NCBI GenBank assembly: GCA_029243665.1
Contig: JAQWRO010000099.1
Location: 1 to 30,765 of the forward strand
Direction: 5' to 3'
Source: Gammaproteobacteria bacterium
GTDB lineage: Bacteria > Pseudomonadota > Gammaproteobacteria > Comchoanobacterales > Comchoanobacteraceae
Length of the DNA stretch: 30,765 nt
Notes under the pieces: model-generated
Told to the model about the DNA's origin: nothing
The model's input: only the letters and a program-made list of their open reading frames with translations
Database searches by the model: none
Shown: positions 22,070 to 30,666 of the stretch, piece by piece
Layout: each line of letters starts with the position of its first letter
Position numbering within the stretch: the first letter of the stretch is position 1
Translations under genes and position numbers: made by a program

Positions 22070-23434
22070 TTAAATAAAGCCTAGTGGCTTGATTGATGTA
22101 TGTCGTTTGACCATGAATGCTGAGCTTGCATTTTGTAAAATGATACATGAGATAGATGCGTAGGCAATACCGATGGATCCAAGCGTTGGAACGAGCAATT
22201 TAGCTAGTACAATCATGGTTACAATACATGATAAGTTGATTTGAACAAATTTCTGAACATGGTTGCCGTATTGAAGGATAAAATAAGGAGCGCCAAGTAA
22301 TGCTGCAAAACAGTTGCCGTAGAGTAAAATGACTACAAATGGTTTGGCTGCAATATATTTCTCGCCAAATATAGCTAAGATTTGATCAAGGTATAGAAAC
22401 GTAATACCCGATATACCCAAAACAATGAGCGCATTGATGATGAGTGTTTTATTCCAAAGTGCTTGAAATTTATCTGATCGAGATTTGTTTTTAAGAAAGA
22501 AGTTGACATCAGGTGTTAGGTATTGGAAAACAGAATAAGGAATCATGACAACTAAGTTTATGATCATAAGTGCAAGATTGTAATAAGCAACGTCACTATT
22601 TCCCTTTTCATAAAAGCCCATTAGGATGATGTCCAGGTTTGCAATTAAATTATAAATTAACATATTTAAGGCTTGTTTATAGCACTCGGTTGCCCAAGCT
22701 TTATTTGTTTTCATGATGTATTGATTCGAGAAGCAAATTTTAAAAAAGGATTTGATTTTAATGGCGCACAACATAACCCCAATCAATGTTGCAATCATAA
22801 AACTGCCTATTAAAATTAATCGACCATGAAAGCCAGACAAAGGTAGTGGAGCAAAAGCAAAAAAGAATCCCATCACTATGATTAGGGTCATATCTGTTGC
22901 TGTAAATTGCATAAATGTAGATGATGCGGTTTCTTTATAAGCAATTAGAAGAGACGATAGCCAATTGCCAATGCCAACGATCGGTGTTGCTATGAATACA
23001 AATGCATAGAATTTATGCCATTCATTTGGCTCAAACGTGAAAAAAGCTTGATGAGGAAAATGCAGTGGGTTAAACAATATATAACATATGACTGCTAGGA
23101 TAAGACTACAGAGAAACGCTTTTCTAACAAATCTAAGCCCCCAATGAAGGTATGTTTTAATAGATTCTTGATCGCGTTTAAAGAGGAAATTGCTGACAAA
23201 GATACGGCAACTTTGATCCACCCCCAACATAATCCCCGAGCCTGAAATAGCAATCCAAGTCCATGCTAAAAATAAATCACCATAGATTTCAGGTGTGAAA
23301 ATTTGTGTTCCAAAGTAATTGATAATGAAATAAAGAATATAAGCGATGCAAGAGAAGCCAAGCGGATTAAAAATATTGGCCCAGTTTGACTTTAAAAAAG
23401 AGATGTTATTGATTGGTTGCGTTGTTTCGCTCAT
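22070..23434 (-). CDS. Wzx-like polysaccharide flippase (MOP superfamily), paralogue E
   Basis: A 454-residue, highly hydrophobic protein with about 12 predicted membrane helices, of the oligosaccharide flippase/MATE-like superfamily that moves undecaprenyl-linked sugars across the inner membrane. It shares with its neighbour D an N-terminal ANIFNPLGFS-type start, FTPEIYGDLFLAWTWIAISG, a LGVDQSCRIFVSNF segment, and a C-terminal KPLGFI. The repeated ending of all five paralogues (about KPxGxx) shows common origin. It is the last of five tandem flippase genes on this strand and ends 98 bp before trkA. Which lipid-linked substrate it carries cannot be read. Confidence 0.8.
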   Translation of the reverse strand: MSETTQPINNISFLKSNWANIFNPLGFSCIAYILYFIINYFGTQIFTPEIYGDLFLAWTWIAISGSGIMLGVDQSCRIFVSNFLFKRDQESIKTYLHWGLRFVRKAFLCSLILAVICYILFNPLHFPHQAFFTFEPNEWHKFYAFVFIATPIVGIGNWLSSLLIAYKETASSTFMQFTATDMTLIIVMGFFFAFAPLPLSGFHGRLILIGSFMIATLIGVMLCAIKIKSFFKICFSNQYIMKTNKAWATECYKQALNMLIYNLIANLDIILMGFYEKGNSDVAYYNLALMIINLVVMIPYSVFQYLTPDVNFFLKNKSRSDKFQALWNKTLIINALIVLGISGITFLYLDQILAIFGEKYIAAKPFVVILLYGNCFAALLGAPYFILQYGNHVQKFVQINLSCIVTMIVLAKLLVPTLGSIGIAYASISCIILQNASSAFMVKRHTSIKPLGFI

Positions 23435-23473
23435 CCAGTCTTTATAGTAGAAATTCTAAGATTTGTATAGTTT

Positions 23474-24829
23474 TTAGATCCACTTAAGTGGTTTAAGTTG
23501 AGTGTATTTCTTAGCGATCAGGTTTTCTGCAAGACACTGTAAAACCCAAGTGATGGCGCATGCATAACCAATGCCAATTAATCCAAACAGTGTTACGAAT
23601 AACATAGACAATACAATCATTAAGATAACCGCAGTTAAGTTGATAAAAACTAGTTTGTTAACATTGCCACTGTAACGAAGTGCTATGCTAGGACACCCCA
23701 GTAGGGCAGTGAGCGTATTGCCAATTAATAATATGTTTAAGAACGGAGTGGTTTGGAGATAAGCTTCATCAAATATTTTTAAAATATATTTAGACTCCGT
23801 AAAAATAATACAAAACAATGAGAGTACTAAAATTGCATTTAATGCGAGTGTTTTATCCCAGTGTTTTTGTAATGAAACAATTTTTGTCTCAGATTTAAGT
23901 GATACCTCAATCTCCGATCTTAAATATTGAAATAAGGACTGAGGAACGAGCCAGATAATGTCACTGATGGCGATTGCAAGATTATAAAAGCCTAATGTAG
24001 GAGTATCCTTGCCATAAAAACCCATCAATAAAAAGTCTAGATTAATAATTAAATTATAAATAAGCATGCTGGTTGCCTGACGGTAAGCGCATTGACGCCA
24101 GATAGATCTGTTTGTGTTTGTATTGCTAGTATAATGTTTGGTGCAGATATGTTTCATAAAAGACATGGGAAGCTTGTTACAAAACCAGATGCTTAGTATC
24201 AATAAAATAAATAAGGAGCCAAGAAAAATCTCATAGATGAATGTGACACGAATATTTTTTATATCATAGCCAAGACATATGATTAAAATAACAACAAGGC
24301 ATAGTTGAAAGGCAAGGTATTGTATAAAAGTTGCATGACCTGTTTTGCGATAAGCAAGAAGCACTGATGTTAGACAGTTAGTAATGCCAAGTATCGGTGT
24401 TGCAATTAATAGTATGCCAAAAAATGAAAGCCATGGACTATTTTGATCACTAATTAAACCAGCGGATAGTATGCTGAATATAATCAGAGCCAAGGATAAA
24501 CAGACGACAACAGGCTTGGTAATTAATTGAGCACCCCAGCTAAGAAAATCACTAATCTCAGTTAAATTTTTATCATCTATCAAACGAGTTAAGAAACGCA
24601 GCACTGTTTGGTCAGCACCTAAGGTAACGATAGAGCCTAGAATAGTCAGCCATGCAAGTGTTAAAGTTGCTTCCCCATATGCTTCAGGAATGAGCATCTG
24701 TGTCAGTAGATAATTAATCAAGAATGTTAGGAAGAATGATGCTAGAGAGAACCCTAATGGCGCCATAACATGTAACCATTTTCGTCTTATGAAATTTAGT
24801 AAAGTAATGGGGACGAATTCATCGATCAT
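23474..24829 (-). CDS. Wzx-like polysaccharide flippase (MOP superfamily), paralogue D
   Basis: A 451-residue multi-spanning membrane protein, closest by eye to paralogue E. Shared motifs are VMAPLGFSLASFFLTFLINY, MLIPEAYGEATLTLAWLTIL, LGADQTVLRFLTRLID and the C-terminal LKPLKWI. D and E form one subgroup (xLGxDQxxxxF), while A, B and C form another (xxGTxxxxKxF). It starts 68 bp behind paralogue C and ends 39 bp before E. All three transmembrane thirds are intact with no internal stop. The gene has no clear Shine-Dalgarno site. Confidence 0.8.
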   Translation of the reverse strand: MIDEFVPITLLNFIRRKWLHVMAPLGFSLASFFLTFLINYLLTQMLIPEAYGEATLTLAWLTILGSIVTLGADQTVLRFLTRLIDDKNLTEISDFLSWGAQLITKPVVVCLSLALIIFSILSAGLISDQNSPWLSFFGILLIATPILGITNCLTSVLLAYRKTGHATFIQYLAFQLCLVVILIICLGYDIKNIRVTFIYEIFLGSLFILLILSIWFCNKLPMSFMKHICTKHYTSNTNTNRSIWRQCAYRQATSMLIYNLIINLDFLLMGFYGKDTPTLGFYNLAIAISDIIWLVPQSLFQYLRSEIEVSLKSETKIVSLQKHWDKTLALNAILVLSLFCIIFTESKYILKIFDEAYLQTTPFLNILLIGNTLTALLGCPSIALRYSGNVNKLVFINLTAVILMIVLSMLFVTLFGLIGIGYACAITWVLQCLAENLIAKKYTQLKPLKWI

Positions 24830-24897
24830 AGATCAATTTTCTATCATATTTTTTATGCATTGTCACCAATAATTTCTACTACAGATTTGAGACTTTC

Positions 24898-26229
24898 TTA
24901 AAATAGCCCATATGGTTTGAATTTTAATAAATATTTTATACAAATATATATATAAATTTGATTTAAAATTGTTGTGGTTAACGAGGCTAAAGCAATGCCT
25001 TTTAATCCATACATAGGGTATAGAAAAAAGCAAATGATTAGAAAAATTATTGGTCGACTTAAGTTTGCAACGTTGATGTATTGAACATAGCCACTATATT
25101 GTAAGAGTATTTCTTTACGACCTCCTATTGCATAGATAAAAAATGACCAGTTCATGATGTGAATGATGTCTAATACAGGTTTATAGCTATCCGAATAAAT
25201 ATATAATATGAGGGTGTCAGAATGACGAATCAAATAAGCAAAAATAAGCAAAATGATAACATTGTATTTAAGTGATTGGTTCCATAGTCGTTGGAGCTCT
25301 TTTTTTGTTTGCTCATCCTTGGTTAAGATACTAATCTTTGGAGATAAGTGTCTAAATATCCCTTTGGGAACTCGCTCTAAAATAGAAGCTGTTTTAATAG
25401 CTATTCCATAAATTGCTAATTGGGTGTGTGTTGGCGAGAATAGCGCTAATAACACAAAATCCATGCGAGCAATAAATTTGTTTGAGACATTATAAAGAAG
25501 TTGTTTTTTGGCGGTTTTTTGCCATTTAGGGTGAGTTTCTTTGTTATGGACGGGTATTTTTTTAAATTTTGTTAAGGAATTAAAAAGGGTTGGGGAATGT
25601 TTGCGTAAAACAAACAGTGCAATGATAATCAGTAGAATGTAACAAACTGTCATGATTCGCAAAACACTTCCAATCGGCGTGGCAAAGCCATCTGCGTAAA
25701 AGAATATGGTATAAGTGCATATAGATGATAATAATAGGATGTAAAACCCCATTGCTTTGATGAAAGTGGAGAGTTCAATGTGATCGTCACATAGTAAAAA
25801 ACTAGATATTAAGTTGATGCCCGCAAGCATTGGGCTAGCTACGAATAGATATGTAACTAATCTAGTTGTTTCTGTGATATGAGAAAGGAAGATTATTTCT
25901 AGTGGATCAATTACGATTAATGTAAAAAATCCTAATATAATTGAAATTTTTAGCGGCCAATAGATGATGTTAATATTCCAATTAACGTATGAGCTTGTTT
26001 GATTTTCTTCATGATCATATATGTATCTATTTAAAAATTGCTTTGCGCTTGACCCTGTCCCGAGCAATAAAATTTGAGCCGCTATTGGTATTAACGTTAG
26101 GGCATAGTTAATGATGCCAAAATTTTCAATACTCATGATATTAGCTAAAAGAATGCTGGTGGTATAATTAGCAAAAAATGCTAAAAGTAAAATAATTAGT
26201 GGTGTGAAAATTTTGTTAAGCCCAACCAT
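24898..26229 (-). CDS. Wzx-like polysaccharide flippase (MOP superfamily), paralogue C
   Basis: A 443-residue multi-spanning protein of the A/B/C subgroup, marked by LLANIMSIENFGIINYALTL, LGTGSSAKQFLNRYI and SYVNWNINI near residues 28-95, and ending FKPYGLF. Its ATG overlaps the stop of paralogue B by one base (TAATG), so the two are translationally coupled. It is the most divergent of the A/B/C set by eye. Its middle loop (PVHNKETHPKWQKTAKKQLL) is basic and cytoplasmic by the positive-inside rule. Confidence 0.8.
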   Translation of the reverse strand: MVGLNKIFTPLIILLLAFFANYTTSILLANIMSIENFGIINYALTLIPIAAQILLLGTGSSAKQFLNRYIYDHEENQTSSYVNWNINIIYWPLKISIILGFFTLIVIDPLEIIFLSHITETTRLVTYLFVASPMLAGINLISSFLLCDDHIELSTFIKAMGFYILLLSSICTYTIFFYADGFATPIGSVLRIMTVCYILLIIIALFVLRKHSPTLFNSLTKFKKIPVHNKETHPKWQKTAKKQLLYNVSNKFIARMDFVLLALFSPTHTQLAIYGIAIKTASILERVPKGIFRHLSPKISILTKDEQTKKELQRLWNQSLKYNVIILLIFAYLIRHSDTLILYIYSDSYKPVLDIIHIMNWSFFIYAIGGRKEILLQYSGYVQYINVANLSRPIIFLIICFFLYPMYGLKGIALASLTTTILNQIYIYICIKYLLKFKPYGLF

Positions 26230-27563
26230 TAAATAACACCCAGTGACTTAAAGTTTAGGGTTTTTCTGATTAGAATGATGCTGATTACAGTTCTGGTAAA
26301 TTCAGAAATTAAAGAGGCATAAGCAACCCCGGTGATGCCATAGTCTTTGAAAGCATAGGCCAATATGATGCAAAGCACGATGCGCATGTAATAGGTGAAA
26401 TTGGCATATGTCGTATTGCCTGTGAAAGCAAATAATGCGCTTTTACAGCCGCATATCGAAGTAAAAGTATAGGTGATACACATGATTTGAATAAGTTGTG
26501 CAGCATCAATGAAGCCTGGACCATAAAAACATAAAATAATTTCTTTAGCGTAAAGATGCAGGCCATAAGCACCTAAAAAAACCACCAATGTATTAATTAA
26601 TAAGGATTGGTTCCACAATGCTTGGACCATTTTTTTATCTTTTGAGCTTTTCACTATGCTGCTTATTGATGGAACGATGTGTTGGAAAACACCTATAGGG
26701 ATTGCTGTTAGTATAATCGCGGTATTCATTGCAATCCCGTAAATGCCTAATTCTGCATGAGATTGTGAAAAATATATCATAATAATAAAATCAATTTTAA
26801 GCATGGCTTTTTTTAAAAAGTTTGTTATTAATTGTGCCCTTGCACCTTTGTTCCACGTATGCATTTTAGTTGCTAACTTTTTTTTGTGATATCGATGTTT
26901 GAAGCATTCGTATATGATTGGTGATTTAATCTTGATTGCTATTAAGCAACTTATTAAGTTAAAAATGTTGACTAGGATAAAGAGCGTGAGAATAAGTGAA
27001 AGGCTTGCTTGAAGTAGGTCTGTATATATAGCAACCAAGATAAGCATTGCCATTAAAGCATTTGTTTGCATATAGAAGAAGTAGGTGAAGAGTTTTACTT
27101 TAAAATCACATAGTAAATAATTAGAGAGTATACTCGTTGCGGCGTAAAAAGGTGCTGTAAATAAAATGGTTGTGGTAATTTTTTCAAATTCTGTTAATTG
27201 ATGATCGAAATAAAGGGTAAACGGATCAATTATGAAAAATAGAATTGAAAATAAAATAAGAGATATAATGACCGGTTTACTGAAAACTTCAATGTTCCAT
27301 GAGATATAAAAATTTAAACGCCTTAAAGCCTTTTCTTTAATATACAGTGTTAGAAAATTTTTAGAATTTGAGTCTGTTCCAAGCGCAATGAAAGTTGCTA
27401 ACAAACTATTAATCATTAATGTGTAAGATATGACACCAAATTGATCTTTGTTAAGTACATTTGCTAATGCAATGCTTAATGCATAATTTGAAGAAAATCC
27501 AATGAAGGAAATGATCATTGGAATGAAAGCTTTTTGTAAAGTTGATTTGCGTAGTTTAAGCAT
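26229..27563 (-). CDS. Wzx-like polysaccharide flippase (MOP superfamily), paralogue B
   Basis: A 444-residue multi-spanning protein, the closest relative of paralogue A, at the same length. Shared segments include SIALANVLNKDQFGVISYTL, ALGTDSNSKNFLTLYIK, FYISWNIEVFSKP, FIIDPFTLYFDHQL and ITGVAYASLISEFTR. By eye over the first 120 residues the two are near 45% identical. Upstream of its ATG, after 42 bp, lies the copy of the 3' end of ccmH, exactly mirroring the position of paralogue A behind the intact ccmH. This supports origin by duplication of a ccmH-tail/flippase segment. Confidence 0.82.
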   Translation of the reverse strand: MLKLRKSTLQKAFIPMIISFIGFSSNYALSIALANVLNKDQFGVISYTLMINSLLATFIALGTDSNSKNFLTLYIKEKALRRLNFYISWNIEVFSKPVIISLILFSILFFIIDPFTLYFDHQLTEFEKITTTILFTAPFYAATSILSNYLLCDFKVKLFTYFFYMQTNALMAMLILVAIYTDLLQASLSLILTLFILVNIFNLISCLIAIKIKSPIIYECFKHRYHKKKLATKMHTWNKGARAQLITNFLKKAMLKIDFIIMIYFSQSHAELGIYGIAMNTAIILTAIPIGVFQHIVPSISSIVKSSKDKKMVQALWNQSLLINTLVVFLGAYGLHLYAKEIILCFYGPGFIDAAQLIQIMCITYTFTSICGCKSALFAFTGNTTYANFTYYMRIVLCIILAYAFKDYGITGVAYASLISEFTRTVISIILIRKTLNFKSLGVI

Positions 27564-27605
27564 ATATTGGTCTATAAATAATTGATATTGATTATAGGCT
27601 GGAAT

Positions 27606-27718
27606 TTAATTTTTGACAAAAAATCTAATCAGGCAAGTAAAAAATAGTATTAAAGGTAATAGCCATAGAAGACTGGTCAAGATATTTGCTTCAATTACCA
27701 TAGTAGGTAAATTACAAA
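27606..27718 (-). pseudogene. Duplicated 3' fragment of ccmH
   Basis: A 64 bp block (27618-27681) matches the end of ccmH (29211-29274) at 62 of 64 positions. Homology extends, more weakly, outward to about 27718 with an 8-base indel that breaks the ccmH frame. On the minus strand it reads the CcmH membrane helix (LTSLLWLLPLILFFT) with its own stop at 27606. An ATG at 27701 gives a 31-residue frame with no ribosome site. It is best read as a duplication scar between paralogues A and B. Confidence 0.85.
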
Positions 27719-27771
27719 TTGAACTTTGACATGTTTTTTCCTATTCATCTAACCTATTGTATGTTTGATTT

Positions 27772-29106
27772 TTAAACAATGGCTAAAGGCTTTAAATGGA
27801 CTTTTTTCTTGATGACAATAATTACGTAAATATTCCTAATCAGTTCAGAAATAAAAGATGCGTATGCAATTCCAATCAGTCCATGGTTTTGAAAGCAAAA
27901 TGCCAAAATCATACAAAGTACGATACGTAAACAATAAGAGATGCTGCAATATTGTGCATGACCTGTTAGCGCAAGAAGGATGTGATTCAATCCGCTAATC
28001 GATGTTAAAGTATATGTTAAAGCAAGGATCTTTAAAATCGGTGCAGCAGCTAAATATTCTTGGCCAAAAAATGTTAGGATGATTGTTTTTGTGAAAAATA
28101 ACATCAGCACTGAAAAAGTAAGTAGAATGAAATTATTAAGTGCTAAACATTGATTCCACTTAGTTTGGAATGTTCTTGTTTTTGATTTGTTTTCCAAGAG
28201 GGTGCTTACTTCAGGGACAAGGTGTTGAAAAACACCCATAGGTATGAAAGTTAAAAATATAGCGGTATTGATTGCCACACCGTAGATACCGAGGGCTACA
28301 TGAGAACTCATGAAAAAAACCAAAATAAAATAGTCAATTTTAAGCATGATGATGGACCCAAAGTTACCCATCAATTGTATTAAGGCGCTTTTGTTCCAAA
28401 GTGAGGTTTTATTGTGTGTCAGCTTTATATGGTTATTCAGGTTAAAGCAATAATAAATACGTGGTGAAGTGAGTTTGATTGTGATGAAGCATATTAACAT
28501 ATGCAAAATACTCACCAGTAAAAATACTGATAAAATAAAATCAAGTCGATCAGAAACCCTATTTGTATATAAGCCAAGTAGTATAAAGATAATCATTAGC
28601 GTATTGATTTGGATATAGCTAAAATAGGTCGCCAATTTAACTTTTTCGTCACTTAAGAGATAGGCGTTTAATATGCTTGATATGGCATGCAAGGGTGCTG
28701 CAAAAAATAATACGGTCAGTATTTTTGTAGTATCGGTGAGGTTGTGGGAAAAATATAATTCAAAGGGGTCAACGAATAAAAATATGATTGTAAAACATAT
28801 CAAGGATATGGATACAGTTTTTTTGACAAATTGTATATTCCAAGCAATGTATTGCGTGAGGTCTTTAAAGTCGTTATGTCTGAGATAAGTGCTAATAAAG
28901 TACTTTGAATTAGCGTTTGTGCCGCAAGCAATCAAGGAAGAAAGTAGTATGCTTATAAATATTGTGTAGTTAATTAATCCAAATTGTGCGGTTGATAAAG
29001 TTTTGGTTAGTAAGATACTTAGAGTGAATTGAAGGCAAAATCCAATAATACATATGGTAAGTGGTTCTAAAGCCTGTTTGAGTATTGATTTGTCGAAACT
29101 AAACAC
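27772..29106 (-). CDS. Wzx-like polysaccharide flippase (MOP superfamily), paralogue A
   Basis: A 444-residue multi-spanning membrane protein, first of the five on this strand. It shares with paralogue B the motifs SILLTKTLSTAQFGLINYTI, ACGTNANSKYFISTYLR, YIAWNIQFVKKT, FVDPFELYFSHNL and IGIAYASFISELIR, and ends LKPLAIV. The start is a GTG; a GGGAG site lies 13 bp upstream, rather far, so the start is the less certain end. It begins 92 bp behind ccmH and is separated from paralogue B by the ccmH fragment. Confidence 0.8.
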   Translation of the reverse strand: MFSFDKSILKQALEPLTICIIGFCLQFTLSILLTKTLSTAQFGLINYTIFISILLSSLIACGTNANSKYFISTYLRHNDFKDLTQYIAWNIQFVKKTVSISLICFTIIFLFVDPFELYFSHNLTDTTKILTVLFFAAPLHAISSILNAYLLSDEKVKLATYFSYIQINTLMIIFILLGLYTNRVSDRLDFILSVFLLVSILHMLICFITIKLTSPRIYYCFNLNNHIKLTHNKTSLWNKSALIQLMGNFGSIIMLKIDYFILVFFMSSHVALGIYGVAINTAIFLTFIPMGVFQHLVPEVSTLLENKSKTRTFQTKWNQCLALNNFILLTFSVLMLFFTKTIILTFFGQEYLAAAPILKILALTYTLTSISGLNHILLALTGHAQYCSISYCLRIVLCMILAFCFQNHGLIGIAYASFISELIRNIYVIIVIKKKVHLKPLAIV

Positions 29107-29198
29107 CGTTCTTAAAGTTCTCCCTTGATATGTAATGGTTGCACATTTCTTTGCCTGTTAACAGATTTAATGATCCAAAAAAATCTAAACCCAAGTTT

Positions 29199-29573
29199 TT
29201 ATTTTTTGGAAAAAAACCTAATCAGGTAAGTAAAAAATAGTATTAAAGGTAATAGCCATAGAAGACTGGTCAAGCCATTAGCTTCTGGTTTGTAATTTAC
29301 AAACGTGCCATACCTTTTTTCTAGAAAAGCATTGATTGTTTCGTCATTGTGCCCTGATATCATTTGTTCGTAGATGACAGATCTAAGCTGGCTGGCAAGT
29401 GGGGCATTAGAGTCTTTGATGCTTTCATTTTGACAAACAAGGCATCTTATGTGCCCAATATATTCATAATAGTGCTGTTCTTGCTCAAAAGAGGTGAATT
29501 CATAGAGTGGGCTTGCGTAACAAGCACTAATTAAAACAATAATGTTGAGGTGGCGGAATAATTGTGCTAGCAT
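29199..29573 (-). CDS. ccmH: Cytochrome c-type biogenesis protein CcmH
   Basis: A 124-residue membrane-anchored thiol-redox protein that reduces apocytochrome c in the periplasm. After an N-terminal signal-like hydrophobic segment (about residues 8-20) comes the diagnostic IRCLVCQNESIKDSNAPLAS with the catalytic CxxC, then a helical LRSVIYEQMISGHND segment and a C-terminal helix (LLWLLPLILFFTYLIRFF) facing the cytoplasm. CcmH normally sits at the end of the ccm operon, but no other ccm gene is present on this strand up to rpsB, so this gene is solitary here. Its tail is copied at 27606-27718. Confidence 0.92.
   Translation of the reverse strand: MLAQLFRHLNIIVLISACYASPLYEFTSFEQEQHYYEYIGHIRCLVCQNESIKDSNAPLASQLRSVIYEQMISGHNDETINAFLEKRYGTFVNYKPEANGLTSLLWLLPLILFFTYLIRFFSKK
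29211..29274 (-). repeat. Direct repeat, ccmH 3' end (partner of 27618-27681)
   Basis: A 64 bp segment with 62 matches to 27618-27681, same orientation, about 1.6 kb apart. It encodes the last membrane helix of CcmH. The two differences are one synonymous (Arg AGG/AGA) and one Tyr/Cys change. Confidence 0.9.
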
Positions 29574-29685
29574 TGTATCACTTATATTTGAAACTTCTTA
29601 GTTTGCAGGATCGTTCATCTGGGTGTTTATGGTAGCATAGATTGATGGCGAGGTAAATTAAGAAAAATTAACCCAGGAGATTATA

Positions 29686-30642
29686 ATGAAGTTATCTATT
29701 GTTGATTTTTTTAAGGCCGGTGTTCATTTTGGCCACAAAACACGTTATTGGAACCCTAAAATGTCGCCATTTATATTTGGTGCAAGACAAGGGATCCATG
29801 TCATTGATTTAGAAAAGACTGTTGGTGCAATGGCAGAAGCACTCGACCACGTTGGAAATTTAGTATACAACGGTGGCAGGGTTATTTTTGTTGGTACAAA
29901 ATGGGTGTCACGAGATAAGGTTGCAGAAACTGCAATGGCATCTGATATGCCATACGTAAATTTTCGTTGGCCAGGTGGAATGCTGACTAACTTTAAAACA
30001 ATGAAACATTCCATTAAACGTCTAATTCAGTTAGAAGAACAAATGGCATCAGAAGATCAGACAGCTTTTACCAAAAAAGAATGCCTGCAATTCGAAAGAG
30101 AAATCAAACGCCTCGACCAAAGCTTTGGTGGCATCAAGAAAATGAATGCACTACCAGATGCAGTCATCGTAATGGATGTTGGTCATGAGCAAATTGCCGT
30201 TCAGGAAGCGAATAAACTAGGTATCCCAGTCATCGGTATCGTTGATACAAACAATGCACCAGATGGTGTTGATTTTGTGATTCCAGGTAATGATGATTCA
30301 CATGCAGCTGTATCATTGTATTTGAATCTTTTTAAAGAAGTGATTGCTGAAGCTAAAAGCAGACGTCCTCAAGAAGTCCCAGCAAAGAAAAAAGAAGCTG
30401 TTAAAGACAATAGTGAGAACGTGAAAATAGTTAGAAAATCTAATGCATCTGCTGCAGTAAGTAAAAAAGCAACCTCAGCATCAGAAGCATCAATAAAAGC
30501 AGCGCCAGCGAAGACAGTGGCAGCGAGTACTAAGAAAGTAGCTCCAGCCAAGAAAGTAGCTGCGAGTGCCAAAAAAGCGGTGGCTCCAGCAAAGAAAGCG
30601 GCTGCAAAGAAAACTACGGCAGCTAAAAAAGCAGATAAATGA
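29686..30642 (+). CDS. rpsB: Ribosomal protein S2 with Lys/Ala-rich C-terminal extension
   Basis: A 318-residue S2 protein. Residues 1 to about 226 are a standard bacterial S2: FFKAGVHFGHKTRYWNPKMS, FIFGARQGIHVIDLEKT, WPGGMLTNFKTM, KKMNALPDAVIVMDVGHE, GIVDTNNAPDGVDFVIPGND. S2 usually ends at about 240 residues; here another 92 follow, ending in repeated AKK/APAKK/AAKK units resembling histone-H1-like tails, with two acidic or neutral linkers in between (EAVKDNSENVKI). The strong AGGAG site at 29675-29679 fixes the start. It is followed by tsf after 24 bp, the classic rpsB-tsf operon. Confidence 0.95.
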   Translation: MKLSIVDFFKAGVHFGHKTRYWNPKMSPFIFGARQGIHVIDLEKTVGAMAEALDHVGNLVYNGGRVIFVGTKWVSRDKVAETAMASDMPYVNFRWPGGMLTNFKTMKHSIKRLIQLEEQMASEDQTAFTKKECLQFEREIKRLDQSFGGIKKMNALPDAVIVMDVGHEQIAVQEANKLGIPVIGIVDTNNAPDGVDFVIPGNDDSHAAVSLYLNLFKEVIAEAKSRRPQEVPAKKKEAVKDNSENVKIVRKSNASAAVSKKATSASEASIKAAPAKTVAASTKKVAPAKKVAASAKKAVAPAKKAAAKKTTAAKKADK

Positions 30643-30666
30643 TTAAGATTGTATAAAGAGGTTAAT

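Noticed and set aside
29631..29638. GGTAGCAT, matching the core of an ops element
   Set aside because: It lies upstream of rpsB, not of a glycan operon, and the flanking GGC of the ops consensus is absent. An eight-base match is expected by chance here.
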